A DNA stretch of 64,000 nt from the NCBI RefSeq assembly GCF_006334915.2, contig NZ_VDMA02000006.1:248001-312000 (forward strand), read 5' to 3'. This DNA comes from Microbispora catharanthi. GTDB taxonomy: Bacteria; Actinomycetota; Actinomycetes; Streptosporangiales; Streptosporangiaceae. Shown here piece by piece: positions 8,011 to 16,354 of the stretch (positions are counted from its first letter, which is position 1; the number at the start of each line of letters is the position of its first letter). The translations under genes and the position numbers were made by a program. The notes below the pieces were generated by a model that saw only the letters and a program-made list of their open reading frames with translations, was not told where the DNA came from and ran no database searches.

Positions 8011-9639
8011 GTGACGGCATTCTCGGAGACGGCATTGCAGAACGACCCGGCCCCGCCCGCCATGCGCCTGGCGAGCACTGGAACGATCCTGCACGGCGTG
8101 TCGGTGGGCGAGGTGCTCGGGGTCTCGACGCTGGCGGACGCCCGCCTGATCGCCGGGCGGGCCGGCCTCGACCGCATCGTGCAGCGCCTCAACGTGATGG
8201 AGGTGCCCGACATCCTCGCCTGGGTGAAGCCGCACGAGCTGCTGCTCACCACGGGCTACCCGCTGCGCAACACGCCGCAGTCGCTCGACCGGCTCGTGGC
8301 CGACCTGGACGAGCGCGGCCTCGCCGCCCTGGCGATCAAGCTCGGCCGCTACCTGGACGAGCTCCCCGGGGAGATGGTCGAGCAGGCCGACCGGCTGGGC
8401 TTCCCGCTGATCCTGCTGCCCAACGACGTGGGCTTCGACGACATCCTCAACCAGGTGCTCACCGACATACTCAACCGCCAGGCGGCGATCCTCGCCCGTA
8501 CGGAGGAGGCGCACCGGGCGCTCGTGCAGATCGTGCTGGCCGGGGGCGGGATGCGGGAGGTGACGGCGGAGGTGGCCGGGCTGCTGCAGGTGGCCGTGGG
8601 GGCGACCGACGCCGCCGGTCATCTCCTCGCGGCCGCCGGGGAGTCCGCGCAGGTGGCGCGGCTGCGGGAGATCAACGCGGCTCTCGCGCGGACGCCGGCG
8701 GCCCCGCCCGCGGGTGGCGACGGGCACTACGCGGCGGTGCCCGTCGTCGCGGGCGGGCACCACCACGGGAGGATCGCGGCCTACAGCGCCCACGGCACGC
8801 TGACCCCCAGCGACATCGGCATCCTGGAGCGCGCCGCGACCGTCGCGGCGCTGGTGATCACGAAGCAGGAGGCGGTCACCGCCGTCGAGAGCAAGTACCG
8901 CGCCGACTTCCTGCGCGACGTGCTCACCGGCAGGGGCGGGCTGCGGGTGGCCGAGCGCGCCCAGGCGTTCGGCTGGGACCTGGAGCGCCCGGTGAGCGTG
9001 CTGGTCGCCGAGATCGACCCGGACGCCGAGGAACGGCCGGTCCAGGACCGCATGCTGGCGGCGTGGCAGGCGTCGGTGCGCAAGCACGACCCGCGCGGCG
9101 CGGTCGCCGGCTTCTCCCACGAGGTCGTGGCGATCGTCGGGGCGGCGGCCGATCCGGCGAAGGTGGCCAGGGACGCGCTCGCCGCCGTCTCCGACGGCAC
9201 GTTCTCCACCGGCCTCAGCCGGGTCGCCTCCGGCGCGGACGCCCTGCCCGGCGCGTACGGCCAGGCGCTGAAGGCCGCCAGGGTGGGCCGCCAGCTCCAC
9301 GGGGCCGGCGCGGTCGCCCACTTCGACGAGCTGGGCGTCTACCGGCTGCTGTCGCTGGTGAACGACACCGACGAGCTGCACGCCTTCGTCCGCGAGACCC
9401 TGGGCCCGCTCGCGGGGGACGACGACGCGGAGAACGCCGACCTGCGCCGCACCCTGCAGGCGCTGCTGGAGACCAACCTCAACGTCGCCGAGACCGCGCG
9501 CCGCCTGCACTTCCACTACAACACCCTGCGCTACCGGATCGGCAAGCTGGAGCGCATGCTGGGCAACTTCACCGAGGACGCGCACCTGCGGCTCAACCTC
9601 ACCCTCGCCCTCCACGTCCTGCGCATGAGGGGCATCTAG
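8011..9639 (+). CDS. PucR-family transcriptional regulator (purine/pyrimidine catabolism type)
   Basis: Up to 542 residues. N-terminal PucR domain (about 30-150) with VSVGEVLG, VMEVPDI and ELLLTTGYPL; central GAF/GGDEF-like region; C-terminal PucR-type helix-turn-helix with LLETNLNVAETARRL and HYNTLRYRIGKLERM. This is the usual architecture of activators of purine, allantoin and related nitrogen catabolism. The GTG at 8011 has no strong ribosome site; ATG at 8062 or GTG at 8098 would still keep the whole first domain. It is divergent from the FdrA/AllG/AllH-like operon and upstream of the NCS2 permease and molybdenum hydroxylase on its own strand, so it likely controls one or both. Effector unknown. 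Confidence 0.9.
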   Translation: MTAFSETALQNDPAPPAMRLASTGTILHGVSVGEVLGVSTLADARLIAGRAGLDRIVQRLNVMEVPDILAWVKPHELLLTTGYPLRNTPQSLDRLVADLDERGLAALAIKLGRYLDELPGEMVEQADRLGFPLILLPNDVGFDDILNQVLTDILNRQAAILARTEEAHRALVQIVLAGGGMREVTAEVAGLLQVAVGATDAAGHLLAAAGESAQVARLREINAALARTPAAPPAGGDGHYAAVPVVAGGHHHGRIAAYSAHGTLTPSDIGILERAATVAALVITKQEAVTAVESKYRADFLRDVLTGRGGLRVAERAQAFGWDLERPVSVLVAEIDPDAEERPVQDRMLAAWQASVRKHDPRGAVAGFSHEVVAIVGAAADPAKVARDALAAVSDGTFSTGLSRVASGADALPGAYGQALKAARVGRQLHGAGAVAHFDELGVYRLLSLVNDTDELHAFVRETLGPLAGDDDAENADLRRTLQALLETNLNVAETARRLHFHYNTLRYRIGKLERMLGNFTEDAHLRLNLTLALHVLRMRGI

Positions 9640-9757
9640 GTCGTGCCCCTTAGATCTCTTGCCTACTCCGGTCGCCCAGGCGGCGCCTCGCTTCGTTGTC
9701 GCCCCACCCACGAAGATTCCTCGCAAGCTCGGAATCTCCGCGGGGCCCGGGAAGGTC

Positions 9758-9778
9758 GCCCATAGCTCCGCTATGGGC
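9758..9778. repeat. Perfect 9-bp stem, 3-nt loop hairpin in a stem-loop-rich intergenic region
   Basis: GCCCATAGC / GCTATGGGC flank TCC. It sits in 9640-9866, a 227-nt gene-free stretch between pucR and the S4-domain gene. The same stretch contains AGATTCC...GGAATCT (7-bp arms, 10-nt loop, near 9713-9736) and CTCGC-TACG-GCGAG (near 9817-9830). None has a U-tract. It could be the pucR terminator, a repetitive intergenic palindromic unit, or a structured RNA. Confidence 0.5.
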
Positions 9779-9854
9779 TCCTCCTCCGCCTTGCGATGCA
9801 TCCACCTGGCCGATCCTCGCTACGGCGAGATCTGCGGGACACTCCCTGACTATC

Positions 9855-9860
9855 TAAGCT
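9855..9860 (+). promoter_or_regulatory. -10 element (TAAGCT) for a leaderless gene
   Basis: The hexamer fits the actinobacterial TANNNT -10 consensus and ends 6 nt before the GTG at 9867, so transcription should begin at the start codon. No ribosome binding site precedes the gene, which agrees with a leaderless mRNA. Confidence 0.55.
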
Positions 9861-9866
9861 GGCGGC

Positions 9867-10094
9867 GTGAACGACGCGAAGGCCCCAGCGATCACCTTCG
9901 AGCTGGACGGCGACTACATCCCGCTCTGCGATCTCCTCAAGTTCTGCCAGATCACCGACAGCGGCGGAGCGGCCAAGCACCTCGTCGCGGAGGGCCGGGT
10001 GCGCGTCGACGGACGCGTGGAGTTGCGCAAGGCCTGCAAAATCCGGGCGGGCCAGGTCGTCACCGGCGAGGGGTACACGATCCGTGTGGTGTGA
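9867..10094 (+). CDS. Small S4-domain RNA-binding protein (YbcJ/YaaA type)
   Basis: 75 residues, essentially one S4 domain: PLCDLLKFCQITDSGG, AKHLVAEGRVRVDGRVE, then a KIRAGQVV loop. Stand-alone S4 proteins of this size bind structured RNA, and family members are linked to ribosome or tRNA biology. The GTG start is supported by the TAAGCT hexamer placed exactly 6 nt upstream (leaderless). It lies between pucR and the permease gene but has its own promoter signal, so it is probably not functionally part of the catabolic genes. Confidence 0.88.
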   Translation: MNDAKAPAITFELDGDYIPLCDLLKFCQITDSGGAAKHLVAEGRVRVDGRVELRKACKIRAGQVVTGEGYTIRVV

Positions 10095-10240
10095 CGCTCC
10101 GGAGCTCGCCGGTTTGGCAGATCATGCCCATGTCTGTCGCGCACGCCAGTCCTAAAGTGCCCCAAACGGTCTAGAACGCCGCGGAGGGACGCCTGCGGGG
10201 TGGCCGCCCGGCCCACGGCCCAGTACCAAGAGGGGCGTAA

Positions 10241-11623
10241 ATGGCTTTCAGATGGACAGTGCACGGCGACGGGAGAGGGCTGGCCCCCGGGGAGGTCGTC
10301 AAACCGGACGAGAGGCTGAGCTGGCCGCGCATGGTCGGCATCGGCGCCCAGCACGTGATCGCCATGTTCGGCGCGACCTTCGTGTTCCCCCTCGTCATGG
10401 GGCTGGACCCGAACACGGCCGTGATGATGTCGGGCGTCGCGACGATCCTGTTCCTGCTCTTCACCCAGGGGCGTATCCCCAGCTACCTGGGCACGTCGGC
10501 GTCGTTCGTCGGCGGCGTCGTGGCGGTGCGTGCGGCGTTCGGCGGCGACACCCCGGCGGCCGACCAGGTCGTGACCGGCGCGATCCTCGTCGCCGGCCTG
10601 GTGCTCGCCCTGTGCGGCGTGGCGATCCACGTGCTCGGCGTGCAGATCATCCACCGCGTCTTCCCCCCGGTCGTGACCGGCGCGGTGGTCCTGCTGATCG
10701 GCTTCGGCCTGGCGTACGTCGTGGCCGACGTGTACTGGCCGCAGGACCCGTGGATCGCGCTCATCACGATGGTCGCGACGTTCGTGTTCATCGTGCTCTT
10801 CCGCGGCTTCCTCGGCCGGATCGGCGTGCTACTCGGGCTGGTCTTCGGGTTCGTCCTGTCCTGGCTCGCCGACAAGGTCTTCGGGAACATCACCGCCTAC
10901 AACGCGGGCACCGGGAAGATCGACACCCACCCCCGGGTGAGCTTCCAGGCCGTCGCCGACGCCGACTGGATCGGGCTGCCGCACTTCCACGCCCCGTCGT
11001 TCCAGGCGTCGGCCGTGCTGGTCGTGCTGCCCGCGGTGATCGCCCTGATCGCGGAGAACGTCGGCCACGTCAAGGCCGTGGGCCAGATGACCGGCGCCGA
11101 CGTCGACCCCCAGATGGGCAGGGCGGTCATCGCCGACGGCGTCGGCACCGTGGTCGCCACCGCCGTCGGCGGCTCGCCCACCACGACGTACGCCGAGAAC
11201 ATCGGCGTCATGGCGGCCACGCGGGTCTACTCGACGGCCGCCTACTACATCGCCGCGGTCATCGCGATCCTGTTCGGCCTGTGCCCCAAGTTCGGCGCGC
11301 TGGTCGCCGCCACGCCCGGCGGCGTGCTCGGCGGCGTCACGGTCATCCTGTACGGCATGATCGGGTTGCTCGGCGCCAAGATCTGGGTGGAGAACCGGGT
11401 GGACTTCGCCGACCCGGTCAACATGGTGCCGATCGGCGCGGGGATCATCCTCGCGATCGGGCCGGTCACCCACCAGATCACCGGCGACTTCTCGCTCGCC
11501 GGGATCGCGCTCGGCACGATCGTGGTGCTCGCCGGCTATCACCTGCTCCGCGCCATCGCGGGCAGACGAGCGAAGGAGGTCACGGGTGGGGAGATCGGGC
11601 TCGAACGCGACCCGGCCGTCTGA
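10241..11623 (+). CDS. NCS2-family uracil permease (UraA/RutG-like)
   Basis: 460 residues, ATG with GAGGGG RBS. About 14 hydrophobic segments. The NCS2 signature regions are clear: IGAQHVIAMFGATFVFP at the N-terminus, ALIAENVGHVKAVG with the substrate-binding Glu, and GGSPTTTYAENIGVMAATRVYS with the second Glu. The SPTTTYAENIG form is that of the uracil branch (UraA, PyrP, RutG) rather than the xanthine/urate branch. It is expected to import uracil or a close analogue such as thymine or barbiturate by proton symport. It is followed after 27 nt by the molybdenum hydroxylase genes, suggesting one transcription unit for uptake and oxidation of the same compound. Confidence 0.92.
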   Translation: MAFRWTVHGDGRGLAPGEVVKPDERLSWPRMVGIGAQHVIAMFGATFVFPLVMGLDPNTAVMMSGVATILFLLFTQGRIPSYLGTSASFVGGVVAVRAAFGGDTPAADQVVTGAILVAGLVLALCGVAIHVLGVQIIHRVFPPVVTGAVVLLIGFGLAYVVADVYWPQDPWIALITMVATFVFIVLFRGFLGRIGVLLGLVFGFVLSWLADKVFGNITAYNAGTGKIDTHPRVSFQAVADADWIGLPHFHAPSFQASAVLVVLPAVIALIAENVGHVKAVGQMTGADVDPQMGRAVIADGVGTVVATAVGGSPTTTYAENIGVMAATRVYSTAAYYIAAVIAILFGLCPKFGALVAATPGGVLGGVTVILYGMIGLLGAKIWVENRVDFADPVNMVPIGAGIILAIGPVTHQITGDFSLAGIALGTIVVLAGYHLLRAIAGRRAKEVTGGEIGLERDPAV

Positions 11624-11650
11624 ACGGCCCGCGCCGCGGGTGCGAACGCG

Positions 11651-12526
11651 GTGAAGCCGCCTCCGTTCGGCTACCACGGCCCGGCCACCCTCGGCGAGGC
11701 GCTCGACGTCCTCGCCGAGGCCGGGCCCGACGGGAAGGTGCTGGCGGGCGGCCAGAGCCTGATCCCGCTGCTCAACATGCGGCTGGCCGCGCCCGCCCAC
11801 ATCGTCGACGTGAACCGCGTGCCCGGCCTGGACGGGATCGAGGCCGGGCCGTCCGGCGTACGCGTCGGGGCCCTGGCCCGCCACGCCGCCGTGGAGCGCT
11901 CGCCGGAGGCCGCCGCCGCGCAGCCGTTGCTGCGGCAGGCGCTGCGGCTGGTCGCCCACCCCGTGATCCGCAACCGCGGCACTGTGGTGGGCAGCCTCGT
12001 GCACGCCGACCCCGCCGCCGAGATGCCCGCCGTGCTCGCCCTGCTCGGCGGGTCCGTACGGCTGGCGAGCCGGGGCGGGGAGCGGGAGGTGCCGGCCTCG
12101 GAGTTCTTCACCGGCCCGATGGAGTCGGCGCTGCGGCCCGGTGAACTGGCCGTGTCGGCGTTCTTCCCCGCGCTGCCCCGGCGGTCGGGCACGGCCTTCC
12201 ACGAGGTGGCCCGGCGGCACGGCGACTACGCGGTGGCCGGGGTGGCCGCCGCCGTCACGCTGGACGAGGACCTCCGGATCGCCGCCGCCCGCGTCGCCTG
12301 TGTGAGCGTGGGACCGGTCCCGGTGGTGGTGGACGTGACCGCCGCCTGCGGCCCGCGCCCGGCCGCCTCGGCCGGCTGGGAGGCCGCGGCGGAAGCCGTA
12401 CGGGACCGGATCGATCCGGAGGGCGACATCCACGCGACGGCGGACTACCGGCGGCACCTCACCGGGGTGCTCGCCGCACGGGCGCTGCGGGACGCCGCCT
12501 CCGCGGCCCGCGGGGAGGAATCGTGA
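11651..12526 (+). CDS. Molybdenum hydroxylase medium subunit (FAD-binding, XdhB/CoxM-like)
   Basis: 291 residues. FAD-binding signatures AGGQSLIPLLNMR (about 32-44) and HPVIRNRGTVVGSL (about 103-116) followed by HADPAAEMP are those of the xanthine dehydrogenase/CO dehydrogenase flavin subunit, and length fits (usually 280-300). It carries electrons from the 2Fe-2S subunit to FAD and on to an acceptor. The stop overlaps the next start (GTGA) and gene order M-S-L is the common one. Substrate is set by the large subunit and cannot be read here. Confidence 0.9.
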   Translation: MKPPPFGYHGPATLGEALDVLAEAGPDGKVLAGGQSLIPLLNMRLAAPAHIVDVNRVPGLDGIEAGPSGVRVGALARHAAVERSPEAAAAQPLLRQALRLVAHPVIRNRGTVVGSLVHADPAAEMPAVLALLGGSVRLASRGGEREVPASEFFTGPMESALRPGELAVSAFFPALPRRSGTAFHEVARRHGDYAVAGVAAAVTLDEDLRIAAARVACVSVGPVPVVVDVTAACGPRPAASAGWEAAAEAVRDRIDPEGDIHATADYRRHLTGVLAARALRDAASAARGEES

Positions 12527-13011
12527 ACGAGACAGGCCATCACGTGAGGCTGACGGTCAACGGGGTCGTGCGGGAGGCGACGGTGCCCGGGCGGCGGCTG
12601 CTGTCGGACTGCCTGCGCCACGACCTCGGCCTCACCGGCACCCACGTGGGCTGTGAGCACGGCGTCTGCGGCGCCTGCACGGTGCTGCTGGACGGCGAGC
12701 CGGTGCGGTCGTGCCTGACGTTCGCCGTCACGGTGGACGGCCACGAGATCACGACGGTGGAGGGGCTGGCGCGCGACGGCGAGCTGTCGCCGGTCCAGCG
12801 GGCCTTCACCGAGTGCCACGCCCTGCAGTGCGGGTTCTGCACGCCGGGGTTCCTGTGCACGGTCACCGCGTTCCTGCGGGACAACCCCGCACCGACCGAG
12901 GAGGAGGCGCTGAAGGCCGTGGCGGGCAACCTGTGCCGGTGCACCGGCTACCAGAACATCCTCAAGGCGGTCCACCGGGCAGCGGAGATCCAGGCGGAGG
13001 AGGACCGGTGA
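12523..13011 (+). CDS. Molybdenum hydroxylase small subunit ([2Fe-2S], XdhC/CoxS-like)
   Basis: 162 residues, the family norm. Two iron-sulfur clusters are visible: the plant-ferredoxin-type GCEHGVCGACTVLLDG plus a later Cys in VRSC, and the alpha-helical type QCGFCTPG with NLCRCTGY. It relays electrons between the molybdenum site and FAD. GTG start overlaps the upstream stop, and its own stop overlaps the next GTG, so M, S and L are translationally coupled. Confidence 0.94.
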   Translation: MNETGHHVRLTVNGVVREATVPGRRLLSDCLRHDLGLTGTHVGCEHGVCGACTVLLDGEPVRSCLTFAVTVDGHEITTVEGLARDGELSPVQRAFTECHALQCGFCTPGFLCTVTAFLRDNPAPTEEEALKAVAGNLCRCTGYQNILKAVHRAAEIQAEEDR

Positions 13012-15392
13012 CGACCAGGTTGTTCGGCGAGCCGGTCCGGCGGCGCGAGGACGCCCGGCTGATCACCGGTCAGGGGCGCTACCTCGACGACCTGGGCGGA
13101 GGCGCGCTGGCCGCCGCCTTCGTCAGGTCGCCGCACGCCCACGCGCGGATCCTCGACATCGACGTGTCGGCCGCCCTCGACGTCGAGGGCCTCGTCGCGA
13201 TCTACACGTGGGAGGACCTGCCGGGCGCGCTGGCCGAGCCGCTGCCGCTGCTGATCCCGCACCCCGCGCTCACCCACGGCCGCACGGCGTACCCGCTGGC
13301 CCGGGAGATCGTCCGGCACGTCGGCGAGCCGGTCGTGATGGTCGTGGCCCGCGACCGCTACCTCGCCGAGGACGCCTGCGCCCTGATCCGGGTCGACTAC
13401 GAGATCCTCAAGCCCGTCGTGGGCATCGAGGAGGCCGTGCGCGGCGTTCATCTCGTGCACGAGGACGTGCCGGGCAACATCGGCGCGCACCTCGTCCAGG
13501 AGGTGCCGGGACCGGGCGGCCTGACCGCGCGGGAGGCGATCGACGCCGCCCCGCACACGCTGGAGTTCCGCCTCGACGTCGAGCGCAGCGCGTGCACGCC
13601 CCTGGAGGGGAAGGGCGTGTACGCCCGCTGGGACGCCGACGACGGGTCGCTGCGCGTCTACTCCTCCACGCAGACGTCCACGAGCGTGCGGATGGCGATC
13701 GCGGCCAAGCTCGGGCTGCCGCTGCCCAAGGTGGAGGTCATCGCGCCCGACGTCGGCGGCGGGTTCGGCGTCAAGATCGTGCATCCGTGGCCCGAGGAGG
13801 TCCTCGTCCCATGGGCGGCCCGGCTGCTGAACCGCGAGGTGAAGTGGACCGAGGACCGGCGCGAGCACTTCGTCTCGTCGTCACACGAGCGCGGCCAGGT
13901 CCAGCACGTGCGGGCCGGGTTCGACGACGAGGGGCGCGTGCTCGGCCTCGAGGTCGAGATCCTGCACGACCACGGCGCCTACACGCCGTACGGGATCATC
14001 GTGCCGATCATCACCTCGACGCAGCTGCTCGGGCCGTACAAGGTGGGGGCCTACCGGGTCGAGTTCTCCTCGATCTACACCAACACGGTGCAGGTCACGC
14101 CCTACCGGGGCGCGGGCCGCCCGCAGGGCGTGTTCTGCATGGAGCGGACGATGGACCGCATCGCCGCCCACCTCGGCAGGGACCGCACCGCGGTCCGCGC
14201 GGCCAACTTCATCCAGCCGCACGAGTTCCCCTACGACCAGGGCATGACGTTCCAGGACGGGCGCCCGCTGATCTACGACAGCGGCGACTACCCCGAGGCG
14301 CTGCGCATGCTCAAGGAGCTGATCGGCTGGGACTCCTTCCCGGAGACGAAGGCCCGCGCGGCGGCCGAGGGACGCAGGATCGGCATCGGCGTCGGCTGCT
14401 ACGTCGAGGGCACCGGCGTCGGCCCCTACGAGGGCGGGCACGTGCAGGTGACCTCCGACGGCCGGGTGCACGTCTCGACCGGCCTGACCTCCCAGGGACA
14501 GGGGCACGAGACCGTGTTCGCCCAGATCGCGGCCACCGAGCTCGGCGTGCCGATCGAGAAGGTGTCGGTCGTCACCGGCGACACCCGGCGCTTCGGGTAC
14601 GCCGTGGGCACCTTCGCCTCACGGGCGGCCGTGATGAGCGGCAACGCGATCGCGCTCGCCTGCCGGAAGGTCAGGGAGAAGGCGCTGCGGATCGCGGCGG
14701 AGGCGCTGGAGGCCGACCCGCGCGACCTGGAGATCACCGACGGGATGGTCCACGTCGCCGGCGTGCCGTCGGCGTCGATCCCGCTGGCGACCGTCGCCGT
14801 GCTGTCCAACCCGCTGCGATACGCCTTCGACGAGGAGGCCAAACGGGCCACCCAGTTCGCAGGCCCCGCCTCAGACGACCGGCCGCCGGTGGCGGAGGGG
14901 GAGGAGCCGGGTCTGGAGGGCCGTGACTACTACTCGCCGGTCAGGTCCACCTTCGCCGCCGGCATGCACGCGGCGATCGTGGAGACCGACCTCGACACCG
15001 CGGAGATCAGGATCCTGCGTTACGCCGTCGTCCACGACTGCGGCAAGCTGATCAATCCGATGATCGTCGAGGGGCAGATCCACGGCGGGGTCGCCCAGGG
15101 CGTCGGCGGGGCGCTGTACGAGAAGATGGTCTACGACGAGCACGGCCAGTTGCTGAACGCCTCGTTCATGGACTTCCTGATGCCGTACGCCACGGAGGTG
15201 CCGCGCATCGAGACGGCCCACCTGGAGACGCCCTCACCGCTGAACCCGCTGGGGATCAAGGGCGCGGGGGAGGCCGGGGTCATCCCCGTCTCGGCCGTCA
15301 TCGCCTCCGCGGTCGAGGACGCCGAGGGCATCACGATCGCCCGGATGCCCGTCTCCCCCTCCGACCTCCACCACCTGCGCCTGGAACGGTGA
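13008..15392 (+). CDS. Molybdenum hydroxylase large subunit (xanthine dehydrogenase family)
   Basis: 794 residues from GTG at 13008. N-terminal GEPVRRREDARLITGQGRY, molybdopterin-binding segments DVGGGFGVK, YRGAGRPQG and GQGHETV, and the catalytic Glu in GIKGAGEAG near the C-terminus. The position where CO dehydrogenases carry their Cys-containing active-site loop reads PYRGAGRP, so this is not a CO dehydrogenase. Members hydroxylate N-heterocycles or aldehydes with water-derived oxygen. Next to a uracil-type permease, a uracil/thymine or related N-heterocycle dehydrogenase is plausible (uracil to barbiturate), but xanthine, hypoxanthine, nicotinate-like or aldehyde substrates remain possible. 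No XdhC-type maturation factor is seen nearby. Confidence 0.92.
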   Translation: MTTRLFGEPVRRREDARLITGQGRYLDDLGGGALAAAFVRSPHAHARILDIDVSAALDVEGLVAIYTWEDLPGALAEPLPLLIPHPALTHGRTAYPLAREIVRHVGEPVVMVVARDRYLAEDACALIRVDYEILKPVVGIEEAVRGVHLVHEDVPGNIGAHLVQEVPGPGGLTAREAIDAAPHTLEFRLDVERSACTPLEGKGVYARWDADDGSLRVYSSTQTSTSVRMAIAAKLGLPLPKVEVIAPDVGGGFGVKIVHPWPEEVLVPWAARLLNREVKWTEDRREHFVSSSHERGQVQHVRAGFDDEGRVLGLEVEILHDHGAYTPYGIIVPIITSTQLLGPYKVGAYRVEFSSIYTNTVQVTPYRGAGRPQGVFCMERTMDRIAAHLGRDRTAVRAANFIQPHEFPYDQGMTFQDGRPLIYDSGDYPEALRMLKELIGWDSFPETKARAAAEGRRIGIGVGCYVEGTGVGPYEGGHVQVTSDGRVHVSTGLTSQGQGHETVFAQIAATELGVPIEKVSVVTGDTRRFGYAVGTFASRAAVMSGNAIALACRKVREKALRIAAEALEADPRDLEITDGMVHVAGVPSASIPLATVAVLSNPLRYAFDEEAKRATQFAGPASDDRPPVAEGEEPGLEGRDYYSPVRSTFAAGMHAAIVETDLDTAEIRILRYAVVHDCGKLINPMIVEGQIHGGVAQGVGGALYEKMVYDEHGQLLNASFMDFLMPYATEVPRIETAHLETPSPLNPLGIKGAGEAGVIPVSAVIASAVEDAEGITIARMPVSPSDLHHLRLER

Positions 15393-15431
15393 CCACCGTC
15401 AGAGCGCCGGAGTACACGTCCCGTTCCTGAG

Positions 15432-16343
15432 TCAGGACACTTCGGCGGTGAGGCGCTTGCGGAAGACCCAGTAGGTCCAGGCCTGGTAGGCGATGACGCC
15501 GGGCAGGGCGATCAGGCCGATCCAGGTGAGGACGGTCAGCGTGTACGGCGCCGAGGCCGCCTCGGCCAGCGTGAGCCCGGGCAGGGGAGCGGTCCACAGC
15601 ACGCCGAAGACGGTGGCGGTCGTCGCGGCGATCGCGGTCGCGGTCGCGGTGAAGGCCCAGCCCTCCCGGCGGCCCCACACCAGCGTCACCCCGGCCGCCA
15701 GCGCCGCGGCCGCGAGCAGGGCCGTGCCCAGCGTCCACATCGGCCCCTTGCCGGGCACGGACGGCAGCGTGGCGATCGCCACCGGCACCGCCCCGACGGC
15801 CGCGAGAAGCGCGGCGCGGCGGGCGCGGGCCCGGACCCCGCCGGTCGTCTTGAGCGCCACGAACACCGCGCCGTGCAGCACGGCCACCGACAGCGACAGG
15901 GCCCCGCCGAGCACGGTCGCCAGCGCCGTGCCGAACAGCAGGTTGCCGAAGATCGCGCCCCACAGGAACGCCGGGAGCACGCTGCCGGTGACGATCCCGG
16001 CGTCGCACAGCGCGATCTCGCGCCGGGAGTGGACCTTGCCCCGCCACTCCAGGCCCACGCCGCGCACGACCAAGCCGGCGATGACGAGGAAGACCGCCAG
16101 GTAGAAGCCGCTGAGCAGGCCGGAGTACCAGGCCGGGAAGGCGGCGAACATCGCTCCGATCGCGGTGATCAGCCACACCTCGTTGCCGTCCCAGACCGGC
16201 CCGATGGTGGCCAGCACCTGCCTGCGGTCGGCCTCCGAGCGCGACAGCAGCGGCAGCAGCGCGCCCACCCCGAAGTCGAATCCCTCCAGGACGAAGTAAC
16301 CCGTCCAGAGGAACGCGATCACGATGAACCAGAAGGTCGTCAT
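15432..16343 (-). CDS. cydB: Cytochrome bd ubiquinol/menaquinol oxidase subunit II
   Basis: 303 residues, ATG at 16343 with GAGGAG 8 nt upstream. CydB features: TTFWFIVIAFLWTGYFVLEGFDFGVGALL at the N-terminus (read in pieces), IGPVWDGNEVWLI, GAMFAAFPAWY, and a C-terminal YQAWTYWVFRKR. Eight to nine membrane helices. Forms the bd-type oxidase with CydA, giving high-affinity O2 reduction at low oxygen. It follows cydA by 11 nt. No cydDC assembly transporter is in the window. Its stop faces the molybdenum hydroxylase stop across about 40 nt. Confidence 0.96.
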   Translation of the reverse strand: MTTFWFIVIAFLWTGYFVLEGFDFGVGALLPLLSRSEADRRQVLATIGPVWDGNEVWLITAIGAMFAAFPAWYSGLLSGFYLAVFLVIAGLVVRGVGLEWRGKVHSRREIALCDAGIVTGSVLPAFLWGAIFGNLLFGTALATVLGGALSLSVAVLHGAVFVALKTTGGVRARARRAALLAAVGAVPVAIATLPSVPGKGPMWTLGTALLAAAALAAGVTLVWGRREGWAFTATATAIAATTATVFGVLWTAPLPGLTLAEAASAPYTLTVLTWIGLIALPGVIAYQAWTYWVFRKRLTAEVS

Positions 16344-16354
16344 CTCGTGGCTCC

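Noticed and set aside
6863-8035. FdrA with a 390-residue N-terminal extension
   Set aside because: The extension is the out-of-frame shadow of the DUF2877 gene; GTG at 6862 with GGGAGG and a 4-nt overlap is the natural start.
13008-15392. Aerobic CO dehydrogenase large subunit (because of nearby CoxG and M-S-L order)
   Set aside because: The active-site loop with the CODH cysteine is absent; the position reads PYRGAGRP, as in other members of the xanthine dehydrogenase family.
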